Shown one piece after another: positions 8,505-16,411 of a stretch of 37,772 nucleotides of DNA. Each line of letters starts with the position of its first letter. Positions within the stretch are counted from its first letter, which is position 1. A program made the translations under genes and the position numbers. Under the pieces are notes generated by a model. That model was not told the DNA's origin. It worked only from the letters and a program-made list of their open reading frames with translations, and searched no databases. The stretch is from Acidaminobacter sp. (GTDB lineage: Bacteria > Bacillota > Clostridia > Peptostreptococcales > Acidaminobacteraceae): NCBI RefSeq assembly GCF_030247605.1, contig NZ_JAOTSB010000026.1, positions 1 through 37,772 on the forward strand, read 5' to 3'.

Positions 8505-8798
8505 TTATTCTTGCATTTTTTTGTTGATGGCGTCAAGTTGCGCTTCAAGAATTTTCTTTTGTTCCGCTAAAATTTCTTTCTCTGAAGCTGCGAACAGCGG
8601 CTCATCTGTCCCATAATCCACAAAAAATCTCCCAAAGCCTCTTCTGCAGCCTATCCCACGGCCCATGCCTCTGGCGAAGCCAAAACCCATACTTCTTCCA
8701 AAACCCATGCCTTTGCCAGCACCGGCAAAGCTGCCTCCAAAACCTCTGCCTGTCATTGCGCCTGCACCTATTGGACCTGTACCATCTCTTCCTGGCAT
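8505..8798 (-). CDS. DUF5320 Gly/Met-rich protein
   Basis: This is a 97-aa protein with the DUF5320 opening MPGRDGTGP.GAGAMTGRG. A long Gly/Phe/Met/Arg-rich low-complexity stretch follows (residues about 15-60), then a C-terminal helix (SEKEILAEQKKILEAQLDAINKKMQE) predicted to form a coiled coil. I chose the ATG at 8798, which restores the family N-terminus and places AAAGGAG at 8 bp. The ATG at 8804 is only about 3 bp from the ribosome site. The family is often linked to Mo/Fe cofactor or metal-homeostasis gene sets, but the biochemical role is unknown. It is the first gene of an operon with DUF134. Confidence 0.88.
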   Translation of the reverse strand: MPGRDGTGPIGAGAMTGRGFGGSFAGAGKGMGFGRSMGFGFARGMGRGIGCRRGFGRFFVDYGTDEPLFAASEKEILAEQKKILEAQLDAINKKMQE

Positions 8799-8823
8799 TT
8801 TCATCTTCTCCTTTCATAGTTTG

Positions 8824-8873
8824 TGACATATGTTGCTTTCAATTTAATTATACACCATTTATGACATATGTCA
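8824..8873 (-). promoter_or_regulatory. Promoter and palindromic operator of the DUF5320-DUF134 operon
   Basis: On the minus strand TTGACA-N16-TATAAT lies between two copies of an operator. A perfect 12-bp palindrome TGACATATGTCA (8862-8873) overlaps the -35, and TGACATATGT (8824-8833) lies downstream of the -10. This layout fits repression by a dimeric regulator. DUF134 is the nearest candidate, by inference only. Confidence 0.75.
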
Positions 8874-9061
8874 ATTACATCTCTGCAATTTTCTACTGTA
8901 GATCATGTTCATTTATTATGCGATTTTGTTAGTCCATATCTGATAGGTGGGTATATGGCTTTAAAAGGGAGTTTAATCCGCCAGATTGAACATCCCAAAA
9001 TTTCATGTTCAGGTTTTCGCAAACCAATTGATAGAGGTGATCAGAAAGCGGGGGATCATTT

Positions 9062-10429
9062 ATGACCACAATCAAGACTTTGATTAATAGTAAGGCCAAG
9101 ACTAAGAACGATTCAACAACTATATCAATGAACCGTCATGATATGAAAGTCAACAGAATCGCCACTCAACTTAAAACCCGAAACACTGCTGCGCCATTGT
9201 CCTTGAAGAAAAAAGCCGTGTCGCATCAAGTGCCTAAGGCAGGACAAAAGAAGGAGGCCACTGAAAAGCTCGACATCAGCGACCTCAATGAGATCCTTGA
9301 AATCAATACAAACCATCAATACTGCATCGCTGAGCCGGGGGTCACTTTTGAGAAGATTGTCGTCGAAACGTTGAAATATAGTCTGGTGCCGGTGGTGGTG
9401 CCGGAGTTGAGGACTATAACCATCGGCGGAGCAGTTTCGGGCTGCTCGTTAGAGTCCATGTCCTATAAATTCGGGGGCTTCCACGACAATTGTCTTGAAT
9501 ACGAAGTGGTCACCGCGAAGGGGGACGTCTTGATCTGCACGCCAGACAACGCGCACCAGTTGATTTTTCAAATGGTTCATGGTACATTCGGGACGCTTGG
9601 CATCATCACACGCATCAAATTCAGGCTCATTCCGGCCAAACTTTTCGTGAAAGTGACCTACGAAAAATACACTAGTCTGGAGGCTTACAAGTCGGCGATC
9701 TGGAACCACTACAAGGAACGGGACATCGATTTCATGGATGGCATCATCCATTCGCCGGAGCTCTATGTCCTCAGCGCGGGGAATTTTGTGGACGTAGCGC
9801 CTTACACCCACAGCTATGACTATTTGCGCATTTACTACTTGAGCACGGCAAAGCGCAGGGAGGACTACCTCAAAACAGAGGATTACTTTTTCAGATACAA
9901 TAATGGGGTTACCAACGTCCGTCCAAAGTCTTTGCCTGGGCGACTGTTGTTTGGCAAGATTATAAATTCCACGAACACCTTGATTTTGGCCAGCAAATTC
10001 AGAAGGGTCATTCCCGCAAGGCTTTTCCCGGTTACAGTGGATACATTTATCCCTTATTCGCGAATGGACGAATTCATGGATTGGTACATCCGGGAAGTAA
10101 ATCATTTTCCGCTGTGGTGCGTACCCTACAAAGTCGTCCGGAAATATGAGTGGCTGTCGGAGGATTTCCTTTCAAACATTGATGACGAGCTTTTCCTGGA
10201 CATCGCTTTATATGGGATGAACAAATCGAATCCGGACCATTATTACGAGATCATTGAAAAGAAGTTGATGGATCTTTATGCAATAAAGACGCTGATTTCG
10301 ACCAATTTTTATTCAAAGCAAGAATTTTGGGGGATATGGAACAAGGATAATTATGACCGGGTCAAGGCGCAAACCGATCCGGACAATATTTTCCGGAACC
10401 TGTATGATAAGATGTGCGTGAAAAGGTAG
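9062..10429 (+). CDS. FAD-binding oxidoreductase (DHCR24-like, FAD_binding_4)
   Basis: This is a flavin-dependent oxidoreductase of 455 aa resembling bacterial relatives of delta24-sterol reductase. After a Lys/Thr-rich, probably flexible N-terminus of about 70 residues, the FAD-binding type-4 domain shows DISDLNEILEINT, CIAEPGVTFEKIV, VPELRTITIGGAVSGCSLES and HGTFGTLGIITRIKF (residues about 75-200). The C-terminal half is the family's substrate cap. The ATG at 9062 follows a purine-rich GGGGGATC. It is monocistronic, ended by the hairpin at 10494-10558. Sterols are not expected in such an organism, so the substrate is unknown and may be a lipid or polyprenoid. The N-terminal PP-loop strand is poorly conserved compared with other FAD_binding_4 proteins. 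Confidence 0.88.
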   Translation: MTTIKTLINSKAKTKNDSTTISMNRHDMKVNRIATQLKTRNTAAPLSLKKKAVSHQVPKAGQKKEATEKLDISDLNEILEINTNHQYCIAEPGVTFEKIVVETLKYSLVPVVVPELRTITIGGAVSGCSLESMSYKFGGFHDNCLEYEVVTAKGDVLICTPDNAHQLIFQMVHGTFGTLGIITRIKFRLIPAKLFVKVTYEKYTSLEAYKSAIWNHYKERDIDFMDGIIHSPELYVLSAGNFVDVAPYTHSYDYLRIYYLSTAKRREDYLKTEDYFFRYNNGVTNVRPKSLPGRLLFGKIINSTNTLILASKFRRVIPARLFPVTVDTFIPYSRMDEFMDWYIREVNHFPLWCVPYKVVRKYEWLSEDFLSNIDDELFLDIALYGMNKSNPDHYYEIIEKKLMDLYAIKTLISTNFYSKQEFWGIWNKDNYDRVKAQTDPDNIFRNLYDKMCVKR

Positions 10430-10491
10430 GGGGTGACCCTGCCTTTTATGTTTGAGGACAATGAGGTCTGACAATGACGACGCTTAAGATA

Positions 10492-10560
10492 AAAAAGGAA
10501 GCTGAAGGCAATCCGATAGTCAACGTTAGACTTCGTGATTGCCCGCAGCTTCCTTTACTT
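10492..10560. terminator. Bidirectional hairpin terminator
   Basis: The stem AAAGGAAGCTG..GGCAATC / GATTGCC..CAGCTTCCTTT has an A-run at its left edge, giving a T-run for minus-strand transcripts. It separates the convergent FAD oxidoreductase and dpaL operon ends. Confidence 0.8.
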
Positions 10561-10613
10561 TTGTCCAATTTAGATTTTAATGCATCATTGATTTTACAAG
10601 TCTAAAACTACTT

Positions 10614-11603
10614 TCAGCAGCCTTCAAACGCCCTCAGAATCCTATAGGCTTTCAAAGTCAGCCATTTCGACGGCTTCCCCTTCTTCTCTATGGTCACCCG
10701 CATTTTACCGTTGAAGGAATTTTCCAGTTTCCAGAGACCATCGGCCAGCTGTTTATCTTTGAGGATCCGGATCCCGTCGTTAAGCCTCGGATCATAGACA
10801 TTCAGCTCCGCGAAAAGGCCCAATAATTCAAACACATCCGTCTGATACATCAGCGGAAATCCAGGCCTCAGCCAGCCGGGACGGGCAATCTGCGAGAGGT
10901 CATGGCTTTTTTTGTAGAGATGGTGCTTCAAAAAATAGTCCTCCATGGCCTTAAGCTGCCTCTGGACCGACTCATTTCGCCTGTGCTCAGGGATAGATAC
11001 CAGCGCCTTGAACGTCTTGGCGACCCCCATATGGCACGAATGGATTCCCCAGCACATATCGTAGCGGTCATAGGGTTTTCCCTTCGGCGGCGCGCCCTCA
11101 GCGTCATCCGTCCGCTGATAGCGGCAGATCCAGTCTATGGCCTGCTGCACGCGAGGATCCTCAAGATAGCCCAGCTTGATCAGCGCGTAAACCATGTTGC
11201 CCGTCAGGCAGGGAACGACGCCGCTGTAGAGTCCGTGGCCGGTTTTGGCGCTGCGGTCATAGGAAAATCCGCCCTCTTCAGGCTCTTGTGACACACCAAG
11301 CACGAACTCACACGCTCTTCTCACCCGGGGATCAGCCGGATCCGCCCCCAGCTCGGCGAGGAGCAGCAGCGACCAGACAGCGCCCTGGTATTTGTCTCTG
11401 TAAAATCGATTAACCTCACCCCATGAGCCGTCCTCGTTCTGCTGCGCCAGCAGCTCATGAACCGGTCCCGAGGCCATTACCGCAGCCCGTGCCTTGACGA
11501 CCTCCTCTGCATCCGGCGCCAGACCAAGCCAAGTCGTCAGCGTCATAAATCTGACAGACGGATCCTTCTCTTCCAAAAGCCAATCCAAAACCTGCTTGTC
11601 CAC
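10614..11603 (-). CDS. Prenyltransferase/terpenoid-cyclase-fold repeat protein of unknown function
   Basis: This is a 329-aa soluble protein with alpha-alpha-toroid repeats like those of squalene cyclases and protein prenyltransferases. Repeats with QW-like motifs are visible: LLAQQNEDGSWGEV, WSLLLLAELG, ALIKLGYLEDPRVQQAIDWICRYQ and ILKDKQLADGLWKLE. I see no DXDD or DCTAE catalytic motif, so it is unlikely to be a true triterpene cyclase. There is no signal peptide. The start is a GTG at 11603 with GGGGGAG 6 bp upstream; a TTG at 11618 lies at the ribosome site itself. It lies 29 bp after the tandem GNAT gene and forms an operon with it and dpaL. Genes of this type are often given misleading names (for example nitrogen-fixation protein). 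Confidence 0.75.
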   Translation of the reverse strand: MDKQVLDWLLEEKDPSVRFMTLTTWLGLAPDAEEVVKARAAVMASGPVHELLAQQNEDGSWGEVNRFYRDKYQGAVWSLLLLAELGADPADPRVRRACEFVLGVSQEPEEGGFSYDRSAKTGHGLYSGVVPCLTGNMVYALIKLGYLEDPRVQQAIDWICRYQRTDDAEGAPPKGKPYDRYDMCWGIHSCHMGVAKTFKALVSIPEHRRNESVQRQLKAMEDYFLKHHLYKKSHDLSQIARPGWLRPGFPLMYQTDVFELLGLFAELNVYDPRLNDGIRILKDKQLADGLWKLENSFNGKMRVTIEKKGKPSKWLTLKAYRILRAFEGC

Positions 11604-11632
11604 CGAACACTCCCCCAATGCGTTACACCGGA

Positions 11633-12595
11633 TTACAGCTTAAGCCTGTAATAGTCCATGGTCGACGTTACCTCAAAGCCGCAGGACACATAAAGTTTCA
11701 GCGCGTTTTCGTTGACCGCGTTCACCTGCAGGTAGACCTCCTCCGCGCCTTCCTGAAGCAGGACCTCAATCCCGGAAAGCAGCAGCGCCCGTCCATAACC
11801 TTTGTTGCGATGCTCCGGCAGGATTCCCAGTCCAAAAATCCCGCCCTGCCCAATCCTAAAATCCAAATGAATTTTGCCGATGGTCGTTCGATCCCCAACC
11901 TCCGCCAAATAAATAGTCATGCCCCGCTCTTCTTCCTCTTCTGGCATAATACGCCTCTCTGAAGCGACTTCAGAGGCTTCAGCATCTCCGGAGTCTGACC
12001 CCGGCTGTCCTTCTGACGCCTTCCCCTCCTGTTCGAAATAGATCGCATTTTGCCTTGTCACTTCATCCGCGTCCTGATTGGTCGCTTTGCGAAGCCGTAT
12101 GCCTTTTTTCATGTCGTCCGTCAGTCTGATCTCCCACGGCAGTTTTAGGAACATTTCATATTCGGTATGTTCAAGTATTGGATCCAGCGTCTTTACAAAG
12201 GCTTGACCGGCATTTGAGGTGCGATCGGTCAAAATCAGCATTGACGGCAATTGACGTTTCGAACGCTCAATTTTGACCAGCTCCATCAGCCCATCGAAAA
12301 TGCCTTGCCTGCGATACTGCGGATCTACCATACCGCAGACTTCAGGCTCCGACCCTCCAAAACTCAATACGCCAACATAGCCGACTAAACGACTGTTATC
12401 ATAGCAAAGGAACTCATTCATTTCTTCCCCTTGAAAATTTACACTTTTAGCCACGCAGAGCTTGTAATCCAGTTCAAGCTTTAAAGCTGCGTGATCAAAA
12501 TTGACGCAAGTTTCTTCGAGTGCCTTAACTTGTTCTACCTCTGACTCTGAGAGGAACGGTTTGATGACAAAGGTCAAATTGGATGGATCTGCCAC
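11633..12595 (-). CDS. Tandem GNAT-family N-acetyltransferase
   Basis: This protein has two GNAT folds in one chain. The N-terminal domain (about residues 5-150) has the acetyl-CoA loop in VDPQYRRQGIFDGLMELV. The C-terminal domain (about 170-320) is complete, with GLGILPEHRNKGYGRALLLSGIEVLL and the typical ending NENALKLYVSCGFEVTSTMDYYRLKL. An acidic low-complexity insertion (Gly/Ser/Glu-rich, EEEEERG) separates the domains. I favour the GTG at 12595, which has GGGGGTG 5 bp upstream. A farther in-frame start at 12700 would overlap dpaL by 32 bp and adds an unconserved leader. It is cotranscribed with dpaL, so an amino-acid or amine substrate is possible, but nothing in the sequence shows this. 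Confidence 0.85.
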   Translation of the reverse strand: MADPSNLTFVIKPFLSESEVEQVKALEETCVNFDHAALKLELDYKLCVAKSVNFQGEEMNEFLCYDNSRLVGYVGVLSFGGSEPEVCGMVDPQYRRQGIFDGLMELVKIERSKRQLPSMLILTDRTSNAGQAFVKTLDPILEHTEYEMFLKLPWEIRLTDDMKKGIRLRKATNQDADEVTRQNAIYFEQEGKASEGQPGSDSGDAEASEVASERRIMPEEEEERGMTIYLAEVGDRTTIGKIHLDFRIGQGGIFGLGILPEHRNKGYGRALLLSGIEVLLQEGAEEVYLQVNAVNENALKLYVSCGFEVTSTMDYYRLKL

Positions 12596-12668
12596 TGGAG
12601 CACCCCCGGTTATAGGTGAAGTTGTAAAAAAGTCGTATGAAGTCTGATTATCGACAGTTGAAATGAGA

Positions 12669-13895
12669 TTAAAACGTAGGATAAGCGCCGTCCCAAACAA
12701 TGCTTCTGTAATTTTCGGGATCTGTATCTCCTTCTGTGCTGATGATCAGGATTTTCGAATTTTCGTCCAGTTTGAGTTGTTTGGCCAGGTCTTCGTATTC
12801 CGAATCCTGTGTCAGTAAACTCAGAACGCCCATGCCTACGGCGCCGGATTCCCCGGAAATGACCTGAGGATCGTTTTTCAGAGGGTTCCCTAGGATTCTC
12901 ATCCCTTTGGCTGCGACGGCGTCGGGGCAGGAAAGGTAACCATCGGCATAATCTCTGAGAACACCCCAGGCGACCAGGCTAGGTTCGCCACAAGCCAGAC
13001 CGGCCATGATGGTAGGCATGTCCCCCGTGACCGCATGAGGCTCGCCGTCCGCAATTTTCATGGATTTAAACAGACACGCCGCCTCGTCGGGCTCGACCAC
13101 CACAGTGACGGGGTAGTTGTCGCCAAAGGCCGAGACCAGATAGCCCAGCATGCTGCCGGCGAAAGAGCCAACGCCTGCCTGCAGGAACACGTGGGTTGGC
13201 CGTTCGTAGCCCAGGGCCTTGATCTGTTCCACCGCCTCGTCCACCAGAGTCGCGTAGCCTTGCATGATCCAGGTTGGAATGTCCATATAGCCTTCCCAGG
13301 AGCTGTCCTGGACGAGGACGCCGTTATGATCCTCAGCATAGCGGTTTGCCAGTCGGACGGCGTCGTCATAATTGAGGTCAGTGATGGAAGCCTCCGCGCC
13401 TTCGTTTTGAATATTTTCCAGCCGGATTTGGGAGGAGCCCTTCGGCATATAGACTACCGCCTTCTGACCCAGCTCTCTGGCAGCCCAGGCAATTCCGCGG
13501 CCGTGGTTGCCGTCTGTGGCTGTGACAAAGGTGATCTCACCCATTTTTTCTTTCATTTCCTTGGATTTCAGCTTCTCAAAGGAGAGGTCCTCAAGGGGGG
13601 TATCAAGGCGCTCCGCCAGGTATTTTCCTATAGCGTAGGAGCCGCCCAGGACTTTAAAAGCATTGAGACCAAAGCGGTAGGATTCGTCCTTGACCCAGAT
13701 GGCCTCGACGCCATAGGCTTTAGCAAGGGCTTCCAGGTTTTGAAGGGGTGTTGGCGCATATTCAGGGAAGCTTTTATGAAAGGCGCGGACCTTGGCTGTG
13801 ACTTCTGTGCCTATAAAGTCAGGGTTTGTTTTGCTTTCGCTATTGTTTCTTGCATTTGGATTTTTGACAAAGGTCATAGTAAGTTTGCTGGCCAT
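12669..13895 (-). CDS. dpaL: Diaminopropionate ammonia-lyase
   Basis: This PLP enzyme (fold type II) cleaves 2,3-diaminopropionate to pyruvate and ammonia. The PLP lysine sits in FGLNAFKVLGGSYA near residue 80. The substrate/phosphate motifs VTATDGNHGRGIAWAAR and QAGVGSFAGSMLGYL, and the C-terminal ISTEGDTDPENYR, are those of the DpaL/YgeX family. The length of 408 aa is normal. The start is taken at the ATG at 13895, 7 bp after AAAGGAG; an ATG at 13901 is too close to the ribosome site. Transcription probably begins near 14008 from TTGAAG-N16-TATAAT (14015-14042 on the minus strand), giving a leader of about 110 nt with short repeats. It is the first gene of a three-gene operon for amino-acid catabolism plus unknowns. 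Confidence 0.95.
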   Translation of the reverse strand: MASKLTMTFVKNPNARNNSESKTNPDFIGTEVTAKVRAFHKSFPEYAPTPLQNLEALAKAYGVEAIWVKDESYRFGLNAFKVLGGSYAIGKYLAERLDTPLEDLSFEKLKSKEMKEKMGEITFVTATDGNHGRGIAWAARELGQKAVVYMPKGSSQIRLENIQNEGAEASITDLNYDDAVRLANRYAEDHNGVLVQDSSWEGYMDIPTWIMQGYATLVDEAVEQIKALGYERPTHVFLQAGVGSFAGSMLGYLVSAFGDNYPVTVVVEPDEAACLFKSMKIADGEPHAVTGDMPTIMAGLACGEPSLVAWGVLRDYADGYLSCPDAVAAKGMRILGNPLKNDPQVISGESGAVGMGVLSLLTQDSEYEDLAKQLKLDENSKILIISTEGDTDPENYRSIVWDGAYPTF

Positions 13896-13909
13896 CTTCA
13901 TGCTCCTTT

Positions 13910-14042
13910 TGGTTTGAATTATGGTTTGAATCTTAGATTGAATTATAGATTGAAGCGTTCTGGTTTGGATTGGGTTTGTTCAGTTCAATCGGCGAAAGTT
14001 TTTTTACTACTTTCATTATAACGGTTATTTGTTTTTCTTCAA
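13910..14042 (-). promoter_or_regulatory. dpaL promoter and repeat-bearing leader
   Basis: On the minus strand the -35 TTGAAG (14037-14042) and -10 TATAAT (14015-14020) have a 16-bp spacer. Between the promoter and the ribosome site, 13915-13958 holds at least four imperfect copies of a GATTGAATTATAG-like unit (plus-strand reading). The purpose is unknown. Confidence 0.6.
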
Positions 14043-14175
14043 ACTATGTAGAACATCCTCAAAATTCCTTTACATTTGAGCGGTATGATGTCCTCAAGAA
14101 ACAAAGATCCAAGAAACACGCGAGTCAAAACTAAAAGAGCGAAGGCTCACACACTTACACTTGGAGGTAATTAAA

Positions 14176-14958
14176 ATGACAACTGACAAAATGAAAAAGG
14201 TAATCCCTGCGGTCCTTACCCTCTCAATGATCTTTTCGCCGCTTTCCGCTTTCGCCGGCACCTCAGACTTTGGCCATGTGGGGGCCGCCGCAGATCAGGA
14301 CTACACGCTGGAAGACATGCTGAACTACGCTATTGAGGATGAGTATCTCGCCAAAGCTGAATACGAAAAGATCATGGCGGAATATGATGTGACCAGACCA
14401 TTCTCCAATATTATGAAAGCTGAAACCCAACATATCAGTGCATTGCTGCCACTCTTCGAAAAATATGATATAGCGGTGCCTGCGAATACTGCTTCTGAGC
14501 ACTTGGTTATTCCGGATACCCTGGCTGAAATCTACAGTATAGGGGTCGAAGCAGAGGTCGCCAACATTGCAATGTATGAAAAATTCCTGGCAGACCCAGA
14601 CCTTCCTGCCGACGTCAAAGCCATCTTCACCGCGCTGATGAATGGCAGCGAGAACCACCTCAAAGCCTTTGAACGTGCGGATGACAGAGCTTCCAGCGGT
14701 GCGGCGGTTGGCGCAGCTTCCGGTCAGGCAGGAGTACAAGCCAGAAATGGCAACTTCTTCAAAGGTGGCAACGGCAATTCCGAAACCGGTCGCGGTAATG
14801 GTCTTGGCAGCGGCAATGGTCTAGGCAGCGGCAATGCCTTTGGGAATGGCGCTTCAAATGGCACAGGCGGACTCAATAAGAGCATAAGCGGCTTCCGTGC
14901 CACAGGCGTGAGAAACGGCCTTGGAACAGGGCTCCAGAATGGCAGCTGCCTCGAATAA
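14176..14958 (+). CDS. Secreted DUF2202 ferritin-like protein with Gly/Asn-rich tail
   Basis: This is a 260-aa exported protein. A signal peptide (MTTDKMKKVIPAVLTLSMIF, cleavage likely after SAFA) is followed by a DUF2202 domain of about 145 residues. That domain has ferritin-like Glu/His helices: EDEYLAKAEYEKIM, KAETQHISALLPLFEKY, GVEAEVANIAMYEKFL and NGSENHLKAFERA. The last 75 residues are low complexity, with repeated GNG, GLGSGN and RNGLG units, and could be a flexible wall-spanning or adhesive tail. GGAGG 8 bp before the ATG at 14176 decides the start. It ends at a strong terminator. It lies beside the fasciclin and sortase genes but lacks a sorting signal. Metal binding is plausible but not proven. 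Confidence 0.85.
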   Translation: MTTDKMKKVIPAVLTLSMIFSPLSAFAGTSDFGHVGAAADQDYTLEDMLNYAIEDEYLAKAEYEKIMAEYDVTRPFSNIMKAETQHISALLPLFEKYDIAVPANTASEHLVIPDTLAEIYSIGVEAEVANIAMYEKFLADPDLPADVKAIFTALMNGSENHLKAFERADDRASSGAAVGAASGQAGVQARNGNFFKGGNGNSETGRGNGLGSGNGLGSGNAFGNGASNGTGGLNKSISGFRATGVRNGLGTGLQNGSCLE

Positions 14959-15032
14959 GCAATTGAGAGAAGCTTAACTCACAGATTTCTCTTTGCTCCA
15001 TCCCGTGACACCTATCAGCCTTTACCATTCCA

Positions 15033-15079
15033 TAAAAAAGTGAGTGCTTGCGTTTAATCTGCAAGCACTCACTTTTTCT
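15033..15079. terminator. Bidirectional terminator between DUF2202 and fasciclin gene 1
   Basis: The perfect stem AAAAAGTGAGTGCTTGC / GCAAGCACTCACTTTTT has a 9-nt loop. It ends both convergent transcripts. Confidence 0.88.
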
Positions 15080-15087
15080 ATTCATAT

Positions 15088-15119
15088 TGTGAAGCTGGTG
15101 TCTGACACCTTCTTCACTT
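15088..15119. repeat. Palindromic intergenic repeat, copy b (core GGTGTCTGACACC)
   Basis: GTGAAG and CTTCAC arms flank the core GGTGTCTGACACC. The arms differ from those of the other copies but are complementary to each other. It lies beside the terminator at 15033-15079. Confidence 0.75.
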
Positions 15120-15148
15120 AAAAATTATTCGTATCATCAAACTGTTTG

Positions 15149-16192
15149 TTATTTCATTCTTTTTCTCATCATGCCTGCGCCAGCTAATGTCATTATACCT
15201 GCGATGACAAACGGGGTCAAACCTGCGCTGCCAGTCTTAGGAATGTCATTGTGGTCTTCTACAGCCTGATAAGTGAAGTTTTGAGGGACAAGTACCGTGT
15301 CGATCACGTGAATGACGCCGTTGCCAGCTTCAATGTCCGCTGCGGTGACACCGCTTTGGTTGACTTTGACGCCGCTGCTGAGGTCAAATTTTACTGCCTC
15401 ACCGTTGAGAGTCGCTGCTTCGAGTCCGTTTGAAAGATCTGTGCTCATCACTTTACCGGAAACGACGTGGTAGAGGAGAACTTTCGCCAGATCCGGCTGG
15501 TTGAGAAGATCCGATGCGCTGATGTTGAGGGCCGCGAGGAGTTTTTCAAAGGCTGCGTTCGTTGGTGCAAAGACGGTGAATGGGCCTTCGCCTTGAAGGG
15601 CGCCCACGAGATCCGCTTTTTGAAGAGCTGCGACCAGGATGCTGAAATCACTGTTGGAAAGCGCTATATCAACGACGGTTGCAGGGACTTCAGGCTCAGG
15701 ATTGAGTTTAAAAGTGGATGGAACCAGGACTGAATCGATAATGTGGATGACGCCATTGGTTGCCATGACATCTGCAGTTGTAACACTTGAGGTGTTGATT
15801 TTAACGCCGCTTGAAAGGTCAACTTTAATGTTTTCTCCGCTCAGGGTTGGGGCTGTCATACCATTGGATAAATCCGTGCTTAGGACTTTACCTGAAACCA
15901 CGTGGTAGAGAAGAACTTCTTTTAATTGAGGATGATTCAAAAGGTCCTCTGCTGTGATGCCAAGTGAAGCGAGCAGTTTTTCAAAAGCTGCGTTGGTTGG
16001 AGCAAAGACGGTGAATGGGCCTTCGCCTTGAAGCGCGCCTACGAGTTCTGCTTTTTGAAGTGCTGCGACCAGAATGCTGAAGTCTTCATTGCCCACTGCA
16101 ATTTCTACAATGTCCTGATCCGCTGAGAATGCCGGTACGCCTATGCCAATCAACAATACTAAACTCATTAGTAAACTCATTAGTCTTTTCAT
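15149..16192 (-). CDS. Fasciclin-domain cell-wall protein, copy 1 (sortase substrate)
   Basis: This is a 347-aa surface protein. The signal peptide MKRLMSLLMSLVLLIGIG ends near AFSA. Two fasciclin (FAS1) domains follow (about residues 28-160 and 168-300), each with GPFTVFAPTNAAFEKLL and the YHVVSGKV plus GVIH(I/V)ID core. The C-terminus has a sorting signal: IPKTG (an LPxTG-like pentapeptide), a hydrophobic stretch FVIAGIMTLAGAGMM and a basic tail RKRMK. FAS1 proteins mediate adhesion or matrix contacts. GGAGGC lies 7 bp before the ATG. It is nearly identical to the copy at 17394-18437; I find two amino-acid differences (T/S and A/K) and mostly silent base changes. The two domains also closely resemble each other, showing an older internal duplication. 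It has its own promoter with TGTGATATTTT boxes. Confidence 0.95.
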   Translation of the reverse strand: MKRLMSLLMSLVLLIGIGVPAFSADQDIVEIAVGNEDFSILVAALQKAELVGALQGEGPFTVFAPTNAAFEKLLASLGITAEDLLNHPQLKEVLLYHVVSGKVLSTDLSNGMTAPTLSGENIKVDLSSGVKINTSSVTTADVMATNGVIHIIDSVLVPSTFKLNPEPEVPATVVDIALSNSDFSILVAALQKADLVGALQGEGPFTVFAPTNAAFEKLLAALNISASDLLNQPDLAKVLLYHVVSGKVMSTDLSNGLEAATLNGEAVKFDLSSGVKVNQSGVTAADIEAGNGVIHVIDTVLVPQNFTYQAVEDHNDIPKTGSAGLTPFVIAGIMTLAGAGMMRKRMK

Positions 16193-16220
16193 TTGAAATG
16201 CCTCCTAATTTATATTTGGG

Positions 16221-16343
16221 TGTGATATTTTTTATCTGGTGTTCCTTTGATGTCTATAAAATATCACATTTCGTGTTGTTTGTCAACTGTTATTTGAAAT
16301 TAATTCTCAATTACTTGATTTTTATCTCATTTTGTGATATTTT
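16221..16343 (-). promoter_or_regulatory. Promoter of fasciclin copy 1 with three 11-bp operator boxes
   Basis: On the minus strand TTGACA (16281-16286) is followed by N17 and TATTTT (16258-16263). Three TGTGATATTTT boxes lie at 16221-16231 (plus orientation), 16258-16268 (inverted, covering the -10) and 16333-16343 (plus orientation). A rightward TTGATT-N17-TATTTT promoter (16315-16343), matching the sortase promoter of the other copy, is also preserved but has no sortase gene after it. Confidence 0.8.
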
Positions 16344-16362
16344 CGATTCCAAACCCATTGAC

Positions 16363-16411
16363 GAAACAGAAAAAGGATGAAAATGGGAACACCATTATCA
16401 TCCTTTTTCTG
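16363..16411. terminator. Terminator after the XRE-cobalamin regulator
   Basis: The long stem ACAGAAAAAGGATGA..ATGG / CCATT.TCATCCTTTTTCTGT has a short loop. It would end the fasciclin 2-regulator transcript (minus) and any transcript from the orphan rightward promoter at 16315-16343. Confidence 0.8.

Noticed and set aside
8868..9065. 65-aa open frame upstream of the FAD oxidoreductase
   Set aside because: It starts inside the DUF5320 operator, lacks a ribosome site and shows no protein-like composition.
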